NCBI RefSeq assembly: GCF_007993935.1
Contig: NZ_VITY01000003.1
Coordinates: 558,001 to 622,000 of the forward strand
Origin: Bradyrhizobium macuxiense
GTDB lineage: Bacteria > Pseudomonadota > Alphaproteobacteria > Rhizobiales > Xanthobacteraceae
Length of the DNA: 64,000 bases
Direction: 5' to 3'
The notes under the pieces were generated by a model, which saw only the letters and a list, made by a program, of their open reading frames with translations, was not told the origin of the DNA and did no database searches. The number at the start of each line of letters is the position of its first letter. Within the stretch, counting starts at the first letter, position 1. Below are positions 38,040 through 48,039 of the stretch, in pieces. Made by a program: the position numbers and the translations under genes.

Positions 38040-39116
38040 ATGTCAGCTGCAATGGCGTGGCTGCGAAACGACGAGACGGCTGTGACCGGCGTGCAAAGTA
38101 CTCCTCGTAACCCATTGAAGATAGGCGATATTGCTGTCGCCAACCGGGTTCTCCTCGCGCCTATGTCCGGCATCACTGACGCGCCCTTCCGGCGACTCGC
38201 TGCCACTTTGGGCGCCGGCCTGGTGGTCTCCGAGATGACCGCCAGCGACGATCTGGTGAACGGCAAGCCGATGTCGAAGCTGCGTTGTGAGGCAGCCGGG
38301 ATCGGGCCGCATGTGGTCCAGCTTGCCGGCTGCGAGACGCACTGGATGGCGGAGGGCGCACGGATCGCCGAGGGCGCCGGCGCCGACATCATCGACATCA
38401 ACATGGGCTGCCCGGCACGGCACGTCACCGGCGGCCAGTCCGGCTCGGCCCTGATGCGCGACCTCAACCACGCGGTCACGCTGATCGAGGCGACGCTGTC
38501 GGCGGTCAAGGTGCCGGTGACGCTGAAGATGCGGCTCGGCTGGGACGATCGCTCGCTCAACGCGCCTGAACTGGCGCGCCGCGCCGAGGCGGCTGGCGTG
38601 CAGATGATCACCGTGCATGGCCGCACCCGCTGCCAGTTCTACAAGGGCGAGGCGAACTGGAACGCGGTGCGCCCGGTCAAGGACGCCGTCACCATCCCGG
38701 TCGTGGTCAATGGCGACATCACCTCATTCGATAAGGCCGTCGGCGCCCTGGAAATGTCCGGCGCCGACGCCGTCATGATCGGCCGCGGCGCGCAGGGCCA
38801 GCCCTGGTTGCCCGGCCAGATCGGCCGCCGCCTCGAGACCGGGATCGCCGAGGCCGCGCCGTCGCTGGCCGAGCAGCTCAAGCATGTTCGCGCGCTCTAC
38901 GACGAGGTCTGCAGCCACTATGGCCTGCGGATCGGGCTCAAGCATGCGCGCAAGCATCTCGGCTGGGCGCTGGAGACCGCTGCGGCCTACAGCTGCGCGC
39001 CGGCGGCGACGTTGAAGACCTGGCGGCAGGCGATCCTGACCTCGGAAGAGCCGTCCAGCGTGCATCGCGCGCTCGAGGACGCCTACGACGATTTTGCCTG
39101 GAGTGCTGCCGCATGA
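38040..39116 (+). CDS. dusB: tRNA-dihydrouridine synthase DusB (NifR3)
   Basis: A 358-residue FMN-dependent TIM-barrel enzyme. [18 protein letters not shown] (FMN region), [22 protein letters not shown] (with the catalytic Cys of GCPA) and [11 protein letters not shown] are typical. It reduces uridines in the tRNA D-loop. The gene is the classical nifR3 reading frame upstream of ntrBC; its stop overlaps the ntrB ATG (ATGA), so they are one operon. The first 20 residues ([17 protein letters not shown]...) are longer than in many homologues; a GTG further in (about 38088) is an alternative start. Confidence 0.93.
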   Translation: MSAAMAWLRNDETAVTGVQSTPRNPLKIGDIAVANRVLLAPMSGITDAPFRRLAATLGAGLVVSEMTASDDLVNGKPMSKLRCEAAGIGPHVVQLAGCETHWMAEGARIAEGAGADIIDINMGCPARHVTGGQSGSALMRDLNHAVTLIEATLSAVKVPVTLKMRLGWDDRSLNAPELARRAEAAGVQMITVHGRTRCQFYKGEANWNAVRPVKDAVTIPVVVNGDITSFDKAVGALEMSGADAVMIGRGAQGQPWLPGQIGRRLETGIAEAAPSLAEQLKHVRALYDEVCSHYGLRIGLKHARKHLGWALETAAAYSCAPAATLKTWRQAILTSEEPSSVHRALEDAYDDFAWSAAA

Positions 39117-40288
39117 CGTCAGCCATGGAATTCCGCCGGCCCGTGCCGACCGACGGTGAGGCCATCCTCAATGCGCTGCCAAACCCGGTGCTGCTGGTCG
39201 CACCCGACGGCCGGATCGTCGATGCCAACATCGCCGCCGAATCCTTCTTCGAGATCTCGACCCAGTTCCTGCGCCGGCAGTCGCTGAAGGAGCTGGTGCC
39301 GTTCGGCAGCCCGCTGCTCGCGCTGATCGAGCAGGTGCGCGCGAGCGGCTCGCCGGTCAACGAGTACAAGGTCGATCTCGGCACGCCGCGGATCGGCGGC
39401 GATCGCCAGGTCGATCTGCACGTCGCGCCGCTGACCGAGCGACCCGGCCACATCGTGGTGATGCTGCAGGAGCGCACCATCGCCGACAAGATGGACCGCC
39501 AGCTCACCCATCGCAGCGCGGCGCGCTCGGTGATCGCGCTGGCCGCGATGCTTGCGCACGAGATCAAGAACCCGCTGTCGGGCATCCGCGGTGCCGCGCA
39601 GCTGCTGGAGCAGCAGGCGTCCTCCGAGGACCGCCTGCTGACGCGGCTGATCTGCGACGAGGCGGACCGCATCGTGACACTGGTCGATCGCATGGAAGTG
39701 TTCGGCGACGACCGTCCGGTGGCGCGCGGTCCGGTCAACATCCATTCCGTGCTCGACCACGTGAAGCGGCTCGCGCAGTCCGGCTTTGCCCGCAACGTCC
39801 GCTTCATCGAGGACTACGATCCGTCGCTGCCGCCGGTGCTGGCCAACCAGGACCAGCTGATCCAGGTCTTCCTCAACCTCGTGAAGAACGCGGCCGAAGC
39901 GGTCGCCGATCTCGGCACCGATGCGGAAATCCACCTCACCACGGCGTTCCGGCCGGGCGTGCGGCTGTCGGTGCCCGGCAAGAAATCGCGGGTTTCGCTG
40001 CCGCTGGAATTCTGCGTCAAGGACAATGGCTCGGGCGTGCCGGAAGACCTGCTGCCGAACCTGTTCGATCCCTTCGTCACCACCAAGCAGACCGGCAGCG
40101 GGCTCGGCCTCGCGCTGGTCGCCAAGATCATCGGCGATCACGGCGGCATCATCGAATGCGAGTCGCAGCCGCGCAAAACCACTTTCCGCGTGCTGATGCC
40201 GATGTACAGCGCCGCCAAGCAACTCGACCAAAGCAACCGCGATGACGTTCCGGGTACGTCCTCGCCTGCCTCTCAGGATGCACGATGA
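39113..40288 (+). CDS. ntrB: Nitrogen regulation sensor kinase NtrB
   Basis: A 391-residue cytosolic histidine kinase with no membrane segment. An N-terminal PAS domain (about residues 18-125; [18 protein letters not shown]) is followed by the H-box [13 protein letters not shown] (phosphorylated His149) and the ATPase with N-box [11 protein letters not shown] and G-boxes ([16 protein letters not shown]). It phosphorylates or dephosphorylates NtrC according to PII signalling of nitrogen status. Overlaps dusB by four bases and is nine bases from ntrC. Confidence 0.96.
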   Translation: MTSAMEFRRPVPTDGEAILNALPNPVLLVAPDGRIVDANIAAESFFEISTQFLRRQSLKELVPFGSPLLALIEQVRASGSPVNEYKVDLGTPRIGGDRQVDLHVAPLTERPGHIVVMLQERTIADKMDRQLTHRSAARSVIALAAMLAHEIKNPLSGIRGAAQLLEQQASSEDRLLTRLICDEADRIVTLVDRMEVFGDDRPVARGPVNIHSVLDHVKRLAQSGFARNVRFIEDYDPSLPPVLANQDQLIQVFLNLVKNAAEAVADLGTDAEIHLTTAFRPGVRLSVPGKKSRVSLPLEFCVKDNGSGVPEDLLPNLFDPFVTTKQTGSGLGLALVAKIIGDHGGIIECESQPRKTTFRVLMPMYSAAKQLDQSNRDDVPGTSSPASQDAR

Positions 40289-40297
40289 GGAACACCA

Positions 40298-41740
40298 ATG
40301 CCTGCAGGTAGCATACTTGTCGCTGACGACGACACAGCCATCCGGACCGTCCTGAACCAGGCGCTGTCGCGCGCCGGCTATGAGGTGCGCCTGACCGGCA
40401 ACGCCGCAACGTTGTGGCGCTGGGTCAGCCAGGGCGAGGGCGATCTCGTCATCACCGACGTGGTGATGCCGGACGAAAACGCATTCGATCTGTTGCCGCG
40501 GATCAAGAAGATGCGGCCGAACCTGCCGGTCATCGTGATGAGCGCGCAGAACACCTTCATGACCGCGATCCGCGCCTCCGAGCGCGGCGCCTATGAATAC
40601 CTGCCGAAGCCGTTCGACCTGAAGGAGCTGATCACCATCGTCGGCCGCGCGCTGGCCGAGCCGAAGGAACGGGTCTCCAGTCCGGCCGATGACGGCGAGT
40701 TCGACTCGATCCCGTTGGTCGGGCGCTCGCCGGCGATGCAGGAAATCTACCGCGTGCTGGCGCGGCTGATGCAGACCGATCTCACCGTGATGATCTCCGG
40801 CGAGTCCGGCACCGGCAAAGAGCTCGTCGCCCGTGCGCTGCACGATTACGGCCGCCGCCGCAACGGCCCGTTCGTCGCGGTCAACATGGCGGCGATCCCG
40901 CGCGACCTGATCGAATCCGAATTGTTCGGTCACGAGCGCGGCGCGTTCACCGGCGCCAACACCCGCGCCTCCGGCCGCTTCGAGCAGGCCGAGGGTGGCA
41001 CGCTGTTCCTCGACGAGATCGGCGACATGCCGATGGAGGCGCAGACCCGGCTGCTGCGCGTGCTGCAGCAGGGCGAATACACCACCGTCGGCGGCCGTAC
41101 CCCGATCAAGACCGACGTCCGCATCGTCGCGGCCTCCAACAAGGACCTGCGCATCCTGATCCAGCAGGGCCTGTTCCGCGAGGACCTGTTCTTCCGCCTC
41201 AACGTGGTGCCGCTGCGGCTGCCGCCGCTGCGCGAGCGCATCGAGGATCTGCCCGACCTGATCCGGCACTTCTTTTCGCTAGCCGAGAAGGACGGCCTGC
41301 CGCCGAAGAAGCTCGACGCCCAGGCGCTGGAGCGGCTGAAGCAGCACCGCTGGCCGGGCAATGTCCGCGAGCTGGAAAACCTCGCCCGGCGGCTCGCCGC
41401 GCTCTATCCGCAGGACGTCATCACGTCCTCGGTGATCGACGGCGAACTGGCGCCGCCCGCGGTCACGTCGGGCAGCACCGCGACGGTCGGCGTCGACAAT
41501 CTCGGCGGCGCGGTCGAGGCCTATCTGTCCTCGCACTTCTCCGGCTTCCCGAATGGCGTGCCGCCGCCGGGCCTCTATCACCGGATCCTCAAGGAGATCG
41601 AGATCCCGCTGTTGACCGCCGCGCTGGCGGCGACCCGCGGCAACCAGATCCGGGCCGCCGACCTGCTCGGATTGAACCGCAATACGCTGCGCAAGAAGAT
41701 CCGCGACCTCGATATCCAGGTCTACCGGAGCGGCGGATAG
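40298..41740 (+). CDS. ntrC: Nitrogen regulation response regulator NtrC
   Basis: A 480-residue sigma-54 activator. Receiver domain 5-118 with phospho-acceptor Asp54 ([10 protein letters not shown]), AAA+ domain with Walker A GESGTGKE and the sigma-54-contacting GAFTGA loop intact, and a C-terminal Fis-type helix-turn-helix ([19 protein letters not shown]). Phosphorylated by NtrB, it turns on nitrogen-scavenging genes such as glnA, amtB/glnK and amino-acid importers. ATG 40298 has GAGG upstream within the ntrB end. A repeat with a hairpin follows the stop. Confidence 0.97.
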   Translation: MPAGSILVADDDTAIRTVLNQALSRAGYEVRLTGNAATLWRWVSQGEGDLVITDVVMPDENAFDLLPRIKKMRPNLPVIVMSAQNTFMTAIRASERGAYEYLPKPFDLKELITIVGRALAEPKERVSSPADDGEFDSIPLVGRSPAMQEIYRVLARLMQTDLTVMISGESGTGKELVARALHDYGRRRNGPFVAVNMAAIPRDLIESELFGHERGAFTGANTRASGRFEQAEGGTLFLDEIGDMPMEAQTRLLRVLQQGEYTTVGGRTPIKTDVRIVAASNKDLRILIQQGLFREDLFFRLNVVPLRLPPLRERIEDLPDLIRHFFSLAEKDGLPPKKLDAQALERLKQHRWPGNVRELENLARRLAALYPQDVITSSVIDGELAPPAVTSGSTATVGVDNLGGAVEAYLSSHFSGFPNGVPPPGLYHRILKEIEIPLLTAALAATRGNQIRAADLLGLNRNTLRKKIRDLDIQVYRSGG

Positions 41741-41741
41741 G

Positions 41742-41840
41742 GCGTTTTCGAGCAAGGCGGACGCCGGTTCGCGTGAAGAAAACGCGACGGAACAAAGGAC
41801 TTGAGCTTCGGTTCTGACTTGATCAGACCCGAAGCTCCAG
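41742..41840. repeat. Dispersed ~100-bp palindromic repeat, copy B
   Basis: Same element as 29496-29596, beginning two bases past the ntrC stop. The terminal hairpin arms GAGCTTCGGTTCTGA (41803-41817) and TCAGACCCGAAGCTC (41823-41837) pair with one mismatch. It can end the dusB-ntrBC transcript and separates it from ntrYX. Confidence 0.7.
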
Positions 41841-42008
41841 TGAATCCGGGCTGTGCAGTCACCGTTATTGAGTAGTCACAAATGGTTTTGAGGACACGGC
41901 GCCGCGCTGTGGTTTGCGCCGCGGAAATGTCGCAATTCGGCAACATTGTGATATGATTGCATCAGTTCGCAATTCCAGCGGGCGATCGCACTCAGCTCAA
42001 TTGCCGGT

Positions 42009-44456
42009 ATGACCAGCGCAGACACCACCGCTTCAACGTTACACGCGCCACCGGCCGAGCCCCATGCAGAGGCGCGGGGCTTTCCGCTGCGCCGCTGGCT
42101 GGCGCCGTTCGCCGTGGCCATCGCACTGCTGTCCGCGTTCCTGACCTTCGTGGTCCTGACCGGCCTGACCCCGATCGAGCCGACCTCCGAGGTGGTCCGC
42201 TCCTTCCTGATGATCAATGCCGCCACGATCCTGCTGCTGGTCGGCATCATCGTCCGGGAAGTCTGGCAAATGGTGCAGGCGAGGCGGCGCGGCCGGGCGG
42301 CGGCACGGCTGCACGTCCAGATCGTCGGCCTGTTCTCGGTGATCGCGGTCTTGCCCGCCGTGCTGGTGTCGATCGTCGCCAACGTCACCATCGAGCGCGG
42401 CCTCGACCGGCTGTTCTCGGGCCCCACCAAGCAGGTGATCCAGAACTCGCTGACGATCGCCAGCGCCTACATGCAGGAGCACGCCCAGCTCATCAACGGC
42501 GACACGCTGGCGATGGCCAACGACCTCGCCCATGCGCGGCCGCTCTACGACCAGGACCGCATGACGTTCCTGCAGCTGATGACGGCCGGCGCCGAGTCGC
42601 GCAACCTGCCGGTCGCCGTTCTGATGGACAAGGACGGCAAGATCGTCGCCAGCGCCGAAACCGGCGTTCGCCTGAACTACGAGGCGCCGCCGCCCGACAT
42701 CCTGAAGGACATCAACGAAACCGAGCCGAAAATCTCGGTCTTCCCAGAAAACTACGTCGCCTCGGTGGTCCGCCTGCGAGCCTATGACGACATGTTCCTG
42801 TACGTCGCGCGGCTGCTCGATCCGGCTGTGGTCGCCCAGCTCAAGCAGACCCAGACCAGCGCCGCCGAATATGCCCAGCTCGAGACCCGAAGGCTTGGCA
42901 TCCAGGTCGCGTTCGCGCTGATGTTCGCGGTGATCGCGCTGACCATCCTGATGGCCTCGGTGCTGATCGGGCTGAATTTCGCCAACGGGCTGGTGTCGCC
43001 GATCCGCCAGCTGATGGGCGCGGCGAGCGAGGTCTCGACCGGCAACCTCAACGTCCAGGTGCCGGTCCACAGATCGGCCAGCGACCTCGCGCTGCTCGGT
43101 GAAACCTTCAACAAGATGACCCAGGAGCTGCGGACCCAGCGCAACGAGCTGGTCGACGCCAGCGAGACGATCGACAGCCGCCGCCGGTTCATCGAAGCGG
43201 TGCTGTCCTCGGCCTCTGCCGGCATTATCGGCGTCGATGCCTCCGGCAGCGTCGGCATCCTCAATCGCTCGGCGGAGAAGCTGATCGGGCACGCCGAGTC
43301 GGAAACGCTCGGCCATCCGCTCTCCGACGTGCTGCCCGAGCTCGACGAGATGATGAAGACCGCGCGCGAGGGCACGCAGCGCCTGGTGCAGGGGCAGGTC
43401 ACGATCCTGCGCGACGGCCACGAGCGCAATCTGTCGGTTCGCGTCTCGGCCGAGCAGACCAGCCAGTCCCGCGACAGCTACATCATCACGCTCGACGACA
43501 TTACCGAATTGGTCTCCGCGCAGCGCACCTCGGCCTGGGGCGACGTCGCCCGCCGCATCGCGCACGAGATCAAGAACCCACTGACCCCGATCCAGCTTTC
43601 CGCCGAGCGCATCCGCCGCAAGTTCGGCAAGACCATCACCGAAGAGAAGGACAAGTCGATCTTCGAGCAGTGCACCGACACCATCGTGCGCCAGGTCGAC
43701 GACATCAGGCGCATGGTCGACGAGTTTTCGCGCTTTGCGCGGATGCCGAAGCCGGTGATGGAAGGCGAGGACGTCGCCGACGTGGTGCGCCAGGCGGTGT
43801 TCCTGATGAAGGTTGCGCATCCCGATCTCGCCATCGAGGCCGACATCAAGCAGTCGCCGCTGCCGGCGCAGTTCGACCGCCGGCTGATCTCGCAGGCGCT
43901 GACCAACATCATCAAGAACGCGACCGAGGCGATCGAGCAGGTGCCGCCCGAGGAACTCGGCAAGGGCCGCATCGACGTCGTGGCGCAGCGCGAGAACGAC
44001 GACATCCTGATCGACGTCGTCGACAACGGCATCGGCCTGCCCAAGGTCGCGCGCGCGCGGCTGCTCGAGCCCTATGTCACGACGCGGGCGAAGGGCACCG
44101 GCCTTGGACTTGCGATCGTCGGCCGCGTTCTGGAGGACCATGGCGGCCGCATCGAGCTCAAGGACGCCTCAGATTTCCGCGAGGGCCAGCGCGGCGCCTG
44201 GATGCGGCTGCGTTTTTCGGTCACCGGCCAGGCGGCCAAGCCCGAGAACAAGCCCGAGAGCAAGGACCAAAAGCCGGACGTGAAACCGGAAGCAAGCGAC
44301 CCCGACAGTGAAAAAAATCCGCCGGAAGAGCCGACCAACGGCCCGGCACAGGCGACCAACAATGAACCAAAAATCCAAGAAGCAAATAGCCAAGAGCCAA
44401 ATGCGCAAGAGCCAAGAAGCCAAGAGCCAAAAATCAAAGCCGCGACGGGCGACTGA
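42009..44456 (+). CDS. ntrY: Membrane sensor kinase NtrY
   Basis: An 815-residue membrane histidine kinase: two N-terminal helices (about residues 31-55, 60-80), a third at 96-120, a large periplasmic sensor segment, another helix near 300-325 leading to a HAMP domain (ASEVSTGNLNVQVPVHR), a PAS domain, and the kinase with H-box [13 protein letters not shown] (His near residue 520) and ATPase motifs. NtrY partners NtrX in nitrogen/redox response. The C-terminus carries an odd Glu/Pro/Gln/Asn-rich tail of about 65 residues. Seventeen bases from ntrX. Confidence 0.95.
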   Translation: MTSADTTASTLHAPPAEPHAEARGFPLRRWLAPFAVAIALLSAFLTFVVLTGLTPIEPTSEVVRSFLMINAATILLLVGIIVREVWQMVQARRRGRAAARLHVQIVGLFSVIAVLPAVLVSIVANVTIERGLDRLFSGPTKQVIQNSLTIASAYMQEHAQLINGDTLAMANDLAHARPLYDQDRMTFLQLMTAGAESRNLPVAVLMDKDGKIVASAETGVRLNYEAPPPDILKDINETEPKISVFPENYVASVVRLRAYDDMFLYVARLLDPAVVAQLKQTQTSAAEYAQLETRRLGIQVAFALMFAVIALTILMASVLIGLNFANGLVSPIRQLMGAASEVSTGNLNVQVPVHRSASDLALLGETFNKMTQELRTQRNELVDASETIDSRRRFIEAVLSSASAGIIGVDASGSVGILNRSAEKLIGHAESETLGHPLSDVLPELDEMMKTAREGTQRLVQGQVTILRDGHERNLSVRVSAEQTSQSRDSYIITLDDITELVSAQRTSAWGDVARRIAHEIKNPLTPIQLSAERIRRKFGKTITEEKDKSIFEQCTDTIVRQVDDIRRMVDEFSRFARMPKPVMEGEDVADVVRQAVFLMKVAHPDLAIEADIKQSPLPAQFDRRLISQALTNIIKNATEAIEQVPPEELGKGRIDVVAQRENDDILIDVVDNGIGLPKVARARLLEPYVTTRAKGTGLGLAIVGRVLEDHGGRIELKDASDFREGQRGAWMRLRFSVTGQAAKPENKPESKDQKPDVKPEASDPDSEKNPPEEPTNGPAQATNNEPKIQEANSQEPNAQEPRSQEPKIKAATGD
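44365..44440 (+). repeat. Degenerate short tandem repeat in the ntrY 3' end
   Basis: Units similar to AGCCAAGAGCCAA / AATGCGCAAGAGCCAA are repeated in A-rich DNA unlike the flanking GC-rich coding sequence. They encode the repeated (S/A)QEP tetrapeptides of the NtrY tail. Slipped-strand expansion is the likely origin. Confidence 0.6.
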
Positions 44457-44473
44457 CAAGGCAGGTGTAACCC

Positions 44474-45844
44474 ATGGCAAGTGACATTCTGATTGTCGAC
44501 GACGAAGCTGACATTCGTGACCTCGTCGCGGGTATCCTGGACGATGAGGGGTTCTCCACGCGCACCGCGCGCGACAGCGATTCGGCGCTGGCCGAAATCG
44601 CGAACCGCCGCCCGAACCTGATCTTCCTCGACATCTGGCTGCAGGGCTCCAAGCTCGACGGCCTGCAACTGCTCGAGCAGATCAAGAAGGACAATGCCGA
44701 TCTGCCGGTCGTGATGATCTCCGGCCACGGCAACATCGAGACCGCGGTCGCCGCGATCAAGCGCGGCGCCTACGACTTCATCGAGAAGCCGTTCAAGTCG
44801 GATCGGCTGATCCTGGTCGCGACCCGCGCGCTCGAGACCTCGCGGCTGAAGCGCGAGGTGAAGGAGCTCAAGCAACTGGCGCCTGCGGCGAGCGTGCTGA
44901 CCGGCCGCTCGGCCTGCATGAACCAGCTGCGCCAGACCATCGACCGCGCCGCCAAGGCCAACAGCCGTATCCTGATCGTCGGTCCCTCCGGTGCCGGCAA
45001 GGAGCTCGCCGCACGCACGCTGCACCATGCGTCGGGTCGCGCTGAAGGGCCGTTCGTGGTGATCAATGCGGCCGCGATCACCCCGGAGCGCATGGAGATC
45101 GAGCTGTTCGGGATCGAAGGATCGAACGGCGAACAGCAGCGCAAGGCCGGCGCGCTCGAGGAAGCGCATGGCGGTACGCTGTTCATCGACGAGATCGCGG
45201 ACATGCCGCGCGAGACCCAGAACAAGATCCTGCGCGTGCTGGTCGATCAGACCTTCCAGCGCCAGGGCGGTACCAGCAAGGTGCATGTCGACGTCCGCAT
45301 CATCTCCTCGACCGCACGCAATCTCGAGGAGGAGATCGCCGGCGGCCGTTTCCGCGAGGACCTCTATCACCGCCTCTCGGTGGTGCCGATCCGGGTGCCG
45401 CCGCTGTCGGAGCGCCGCGAGGACATTCCCGAGTTGATCGACTATTTCATGGACCAGATCTCGGCGGCCACCGGCCTGCCGAAGCGGCAGATCGGACAGG
45501 ACGCGATGGCCGTGCTGCAGTCCCATGTCTGGCCGGGCAACGTCCGCCAGCTGCGCAACAACGTCGAGCGGGTGATGATCCTGGCCGGCGGCGGCCCGGA
45601 GGCGATCATCACCGCCGACATGCTGCCGCAGGACGTCGGCTCGATGGTGCCGGCGATGCCGACCTCCAACAATGGCGAGCACATCATGGGCCTGCCGCTG
45701 CGCGAGGCGCGCGAGGTGTTCGAGCGCGACTATCTCATCGCCCAGATCAGCCGCTTCTCCGGCAATATCTCGCGCACCGCGGAGTTCGTCGGCATGGAGC
45801 GCTCGGCGCTGCATCGCAAGCTGAAGGCGCTCGGGGTCGGTTGA
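44474..45844 (+). CDS. ntrX: Response regulator NtrX
   Basis: A 456-residue NtrC-family regulator: receiver domain with phospho-acceptor Asp53 (IFLDIWLQ), AAA+ domain with Walker A-like GPSGAGKE and FIDEIADMP, and a C-terminal Fis-type helix-turn-helix (TAEFVGMERSALHRKLKAL). The region that is [13 protein letters not shown] in NtrC reads ELFGIEGSNGEQQRKAG here, so the sigma-54-contact loop is missing. It probably acts without sigma-54, as suggested for several alphaproteobacterial NtrX proteins. Downstream of ntrY in the conserved order. Confidence 0.95.
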   Translation: MASDILIVDDEADIRDLVAGILDDEGFSTRTARDSDSALAEIANRRPNLIFLDIWLQGSKLDGLQLLEQIKKDNADLPVVMISGHGNIETAVAAIKRGAYDFIEKPFKSDRLILVATRALETSRLKREVKELKQLAPAASVLTGRSACMNQLRQTIDRAAKANSRILIVGPSGAGKELAARTLHHASGRAEGPFVVINAAAITPERMEIELFGIEGSNGEQQRKAGALEEAHGGTLFIDEIADMPRETQNKILRVLVDQTFQRQGGTSKVHVDVRIISSTARNLEEEIAGGRFREDLYHRLSVVPIRVPPLSERREDIPELIDYFMDQISAATGLPKRQIGQDAMAVLQSHVWPGNVRQLRNNVERVMILAGGGPEAIITADMLPQDVGSMVPAMPTSNNGEHIMGLPLREAREVFERDYLIAQISRFSGNISRTAEFVGMERSALHRKLKALGVG

Positions 45845-46229
45845 CCCCGCGCTCTGCATCGGCAACCGCTGGCGACTTGGAGCGCACGCGACTTGGCGTT
45901 AAGCCTCGGCGATCACCCGCCGGGGTGGCAGGACCAGGTCAGGGCCGGTGGGCCGGCGAGCGAGGCGAGGGTGGGGCCGGTACAACCGGGGGATTTATCC
46001 ACTCTCCACGAGAATATTCGTCTCTTTCCTCGCCCTTTCTTAGAATTGCCACCGTGTTCCTACCGACTGCACCGCGAACCGGCTTGCCTAAAAACCGCGC
46101 GTGGCCTCTAATCCTACCGCTACGCCTGCCAGAGGGGGATCTCAGGGCAGGTGGGCAGCCGGAGGAGGCTCCGTCAGAGAGCCGCAACCGGTTCAATAAA
46201 AAGAAGCACAAGCTTGCGGGACAAAAACA
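45845..46229. other. 385-base intergenic region ntrX-hfq
   Basis: No gene is supported on either strand. The last 80 bases become A-rich (AATAAAAAGAAGCACAAGC before the hfq start) and should contain the hfq promoter and leader. No riboswitch or strong terminator is evident. Confidence 0.35.
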
Positions 46230-46478
46230 ATGGCGGCAGACCGCGCACAAAATCTACAAGACACCTTCCTTAATCACGTTCGTAAAACCAAGACGCCACT
46301 GACGATATTTCTGGTCAACGGAGTAAAGCTGCAGGGCATTGTCACATGGTTCGACAATTTCTGTTTGCTGCTGCGGCGCGACGGTCACTCGCAGCTTGTC
46401 TACAAGCACGCGATCTCGACCATCATGCCCGGAGCCCCGATTCAGCTGTTCGAAGGTGGTGAGGACGCACCGGCTTGA
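46230..46478 (+). CDS. hfq: RNA chaperone Hfq
   Basis: An 82-residue Sm-like protein, normal length for alphaproteobacteria. The Sm1 segment ([27 protein letters not shown]) and the Sm2 motif (YKHAIST) carry the proximal-face RNA-binding residues. Hexameric Hfq pairs small RNAs with mRNAs, and in rhizobia also affects nifA expression. It sits in the conserved ntrX-hfq-hflX order, 11 bases from hflX. Confidence 0.97.
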   Translation: MAADRAQNLQDTFLNHVRKTKTPLTIFLVNGVKLQGIVTWFDNFCLLLRRDGHSQLVYKHAISTIMPGAPIQLFEGGEDAPA

Positions 46479-46489
46479 GAGTGAACTGA

Positions 46490-47884
46490 TTGGAACCCTT
46501 CAATCGTGAAGGGGGCGCCGACCGGACCAAGTCTAGGCCCGGGTCGGCGGGGAACGGCAGCAGCGGGCGGGTGATCGTCATCGGCCCGTACCTGCGCGTG
46601 CGCCGTGGCGACGGCGACGCGCAAACGGAGTCCTCTGTCCGCGACTACGAAGCGCGGATCGAGGAGGCCGCCGGCCTTGCTGGAGCGATCGACCTCACCG
46701 TGGTGGAATCCGTCATCGCGCCGATCAGCCAGATTCGGCCCGCGACCTATCTCGGCAAGGGTAAGGTCGAGGAGATCAACGGCCTCGTCGCCAGCAACCA
46801 TGTCGAGCTCGTGGTGATGGATTGCGCGTTGTCGCCGATCCAGCAGCGCAACCTCGAGAAGGCCTGGAGCACCAAGGTGCTCGACCGCACCGGTTTGATC
46901 CTGGAGATCTTCGGCCGCCGCGCCAAGACCAAGGAAGGTGCGCTGCAGGTCGAGCTCGCCCATCTCAACTACCAGCGCAGCCGACTGGTGCGGTCCTGGA
47001 CCCATCTCGAGCGTCAGCGCGGCGGCTTCGGCTTCATGGGCGGCCCCGGCGAAACCCAGATCGAGGCCGACCGCCGCTTGATCTCAGAGCGCATCACCAA
47101 ACTCGAGGGCGAATTGAAGAAGGTGCAGGCGACGCGGCGGCTGCATCGCGCCGGCCGCCAGCGGGTGCCGTACCGTGTGGTGGCGCTGGTCGGCTACACC
47201 AACGCCGGCAAGTCGACCCTGTTCAACCGCCTGACGCGCGCCGATGTGCAGGCCGCCGACATGCTGTTTGCGACGCTCGACCCGACGCTCCGCGCGCTCA
47301 ACCTGCCGCATGGCGGCAAGGCGATGCTGTCGGACACGGTCGGTTTCATCTCCAACCTGCCGACCCAGTTGGTGGCCGCCTTCCGTGCCACGCTGGAGGA
47401 GGTGCTGGAAGCCGACATCATCCTGCACGTCCGCGACATCTCGCATGAGGATGCCGAGGCGCAGGAGCGCGACGTCGAGGGCGTGCTGCGCCAGCTCGGC
47501 ATCGATCCCGACGCCGACGGCGGCCAGCGCATCATCGAGGTCTGGAACAAGATCGACCGCTTCGATCCCGAGGAGCGGGACAATCTACGCAACATCGCTG
47601 CGCGCCGGCCGCCGGAGCGGCCATGCTTCCTGGTCTCGGCCGTATCTGGCGAGGGGATCGACGCGCTGCTGTCAGCGATCGAGGATCGCCTGGCAGCCAA
47701 GCGCATGACGCTGCAGCTGTCGATCGACGCCTCCGACGGCGCCGGCATCAGCTGGCTGCACCGCAACGCCGAGGTCCTGAACAAGGAGCTGCATGGCGAG
47801 CGCTTCGACATGACGGTGCGGGTCGACGAGACCAAGCGCGACATCGTGGTGAGCCGGTTCGCGGCGGTGCCCCTCGAGGCGTAA
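46490..47884 (+). CDS. hflX: Ribosome-associated GTPase HflX
   Basis: A 464-residue GTPase with the HflX N-terminal domain ([18 protein letters not shown]), a Gly-rich linker ([20 protein letters not shown]) and the G domain: G1 [10 protein letters not shown]3 DTVGF, G4 NKID. HflX splits stalled or heat-damaged ribosomes. The chosen start is TTG 46490, 11 bases after hfq, with GAGAGTGA upstream; no ATG or GTG fits as well before the conserved part. Co-transcribed with hfq. Confidence 0.93.
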   Translation: MEPFNREGGADRTKSRPGSAGNGSSGRVIVIGPYLRVRRGDGDAQTESSVRDYEARIEEAAGLAGAIDLTVVESVIAPISQIRPATYLGKGKVEEINGLVASNHVELVVMDCALSPIQQRNLEKAWSTKVLDRTGLILEIFGRRAKTKEGALQVELAHLNYQRSRLVRSWTHLERQRGGFGFMGGPGETQIEADRRLISERITKLEGELKKVQATRRLHRAGRQRVPYRVVALVGYTNAGKSTLFNRLTRADVQAADMLFATLDPTLRALNLPHGGKAMLSDTVGFISNLPTQLVAAFRATLEEVLEADIILHVRDISHEDAEAQERDVEGVLRQLGIDPDADGGQRIIEVWNKIDRFDPEERDNLRNIAARRPPERPCFLVSAVSGEGIDALLSAIEDRLAAKRMTLQLSIDASDGAGISWLHRNAEVLNKELHGERFDMTVRVDETKRDIVVSRFAAVPLEA

Positions 47885-48039
47885 GCCTCCAGCACTGCGC
47901 GCCGCAATCCGCCGAAATATGACGGAGCGGTGACGCGGGCCTCACTCGACCGCGCCTGCGGCGTGGCGCCGCACTTTCTGTTTGAAATCTCCGTCGCCTT
48001 GGTTCATTGCGCTGCAGAACGCAAAGGCGAGGGCGATCG

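Noticed and set aside
39119..41269. 716-codon minus-strand frame over ntrB and ntrC
   Set aside because: Spans two real genes on the other strand; composition is typical of codon-position shadow in high-GC DNA.
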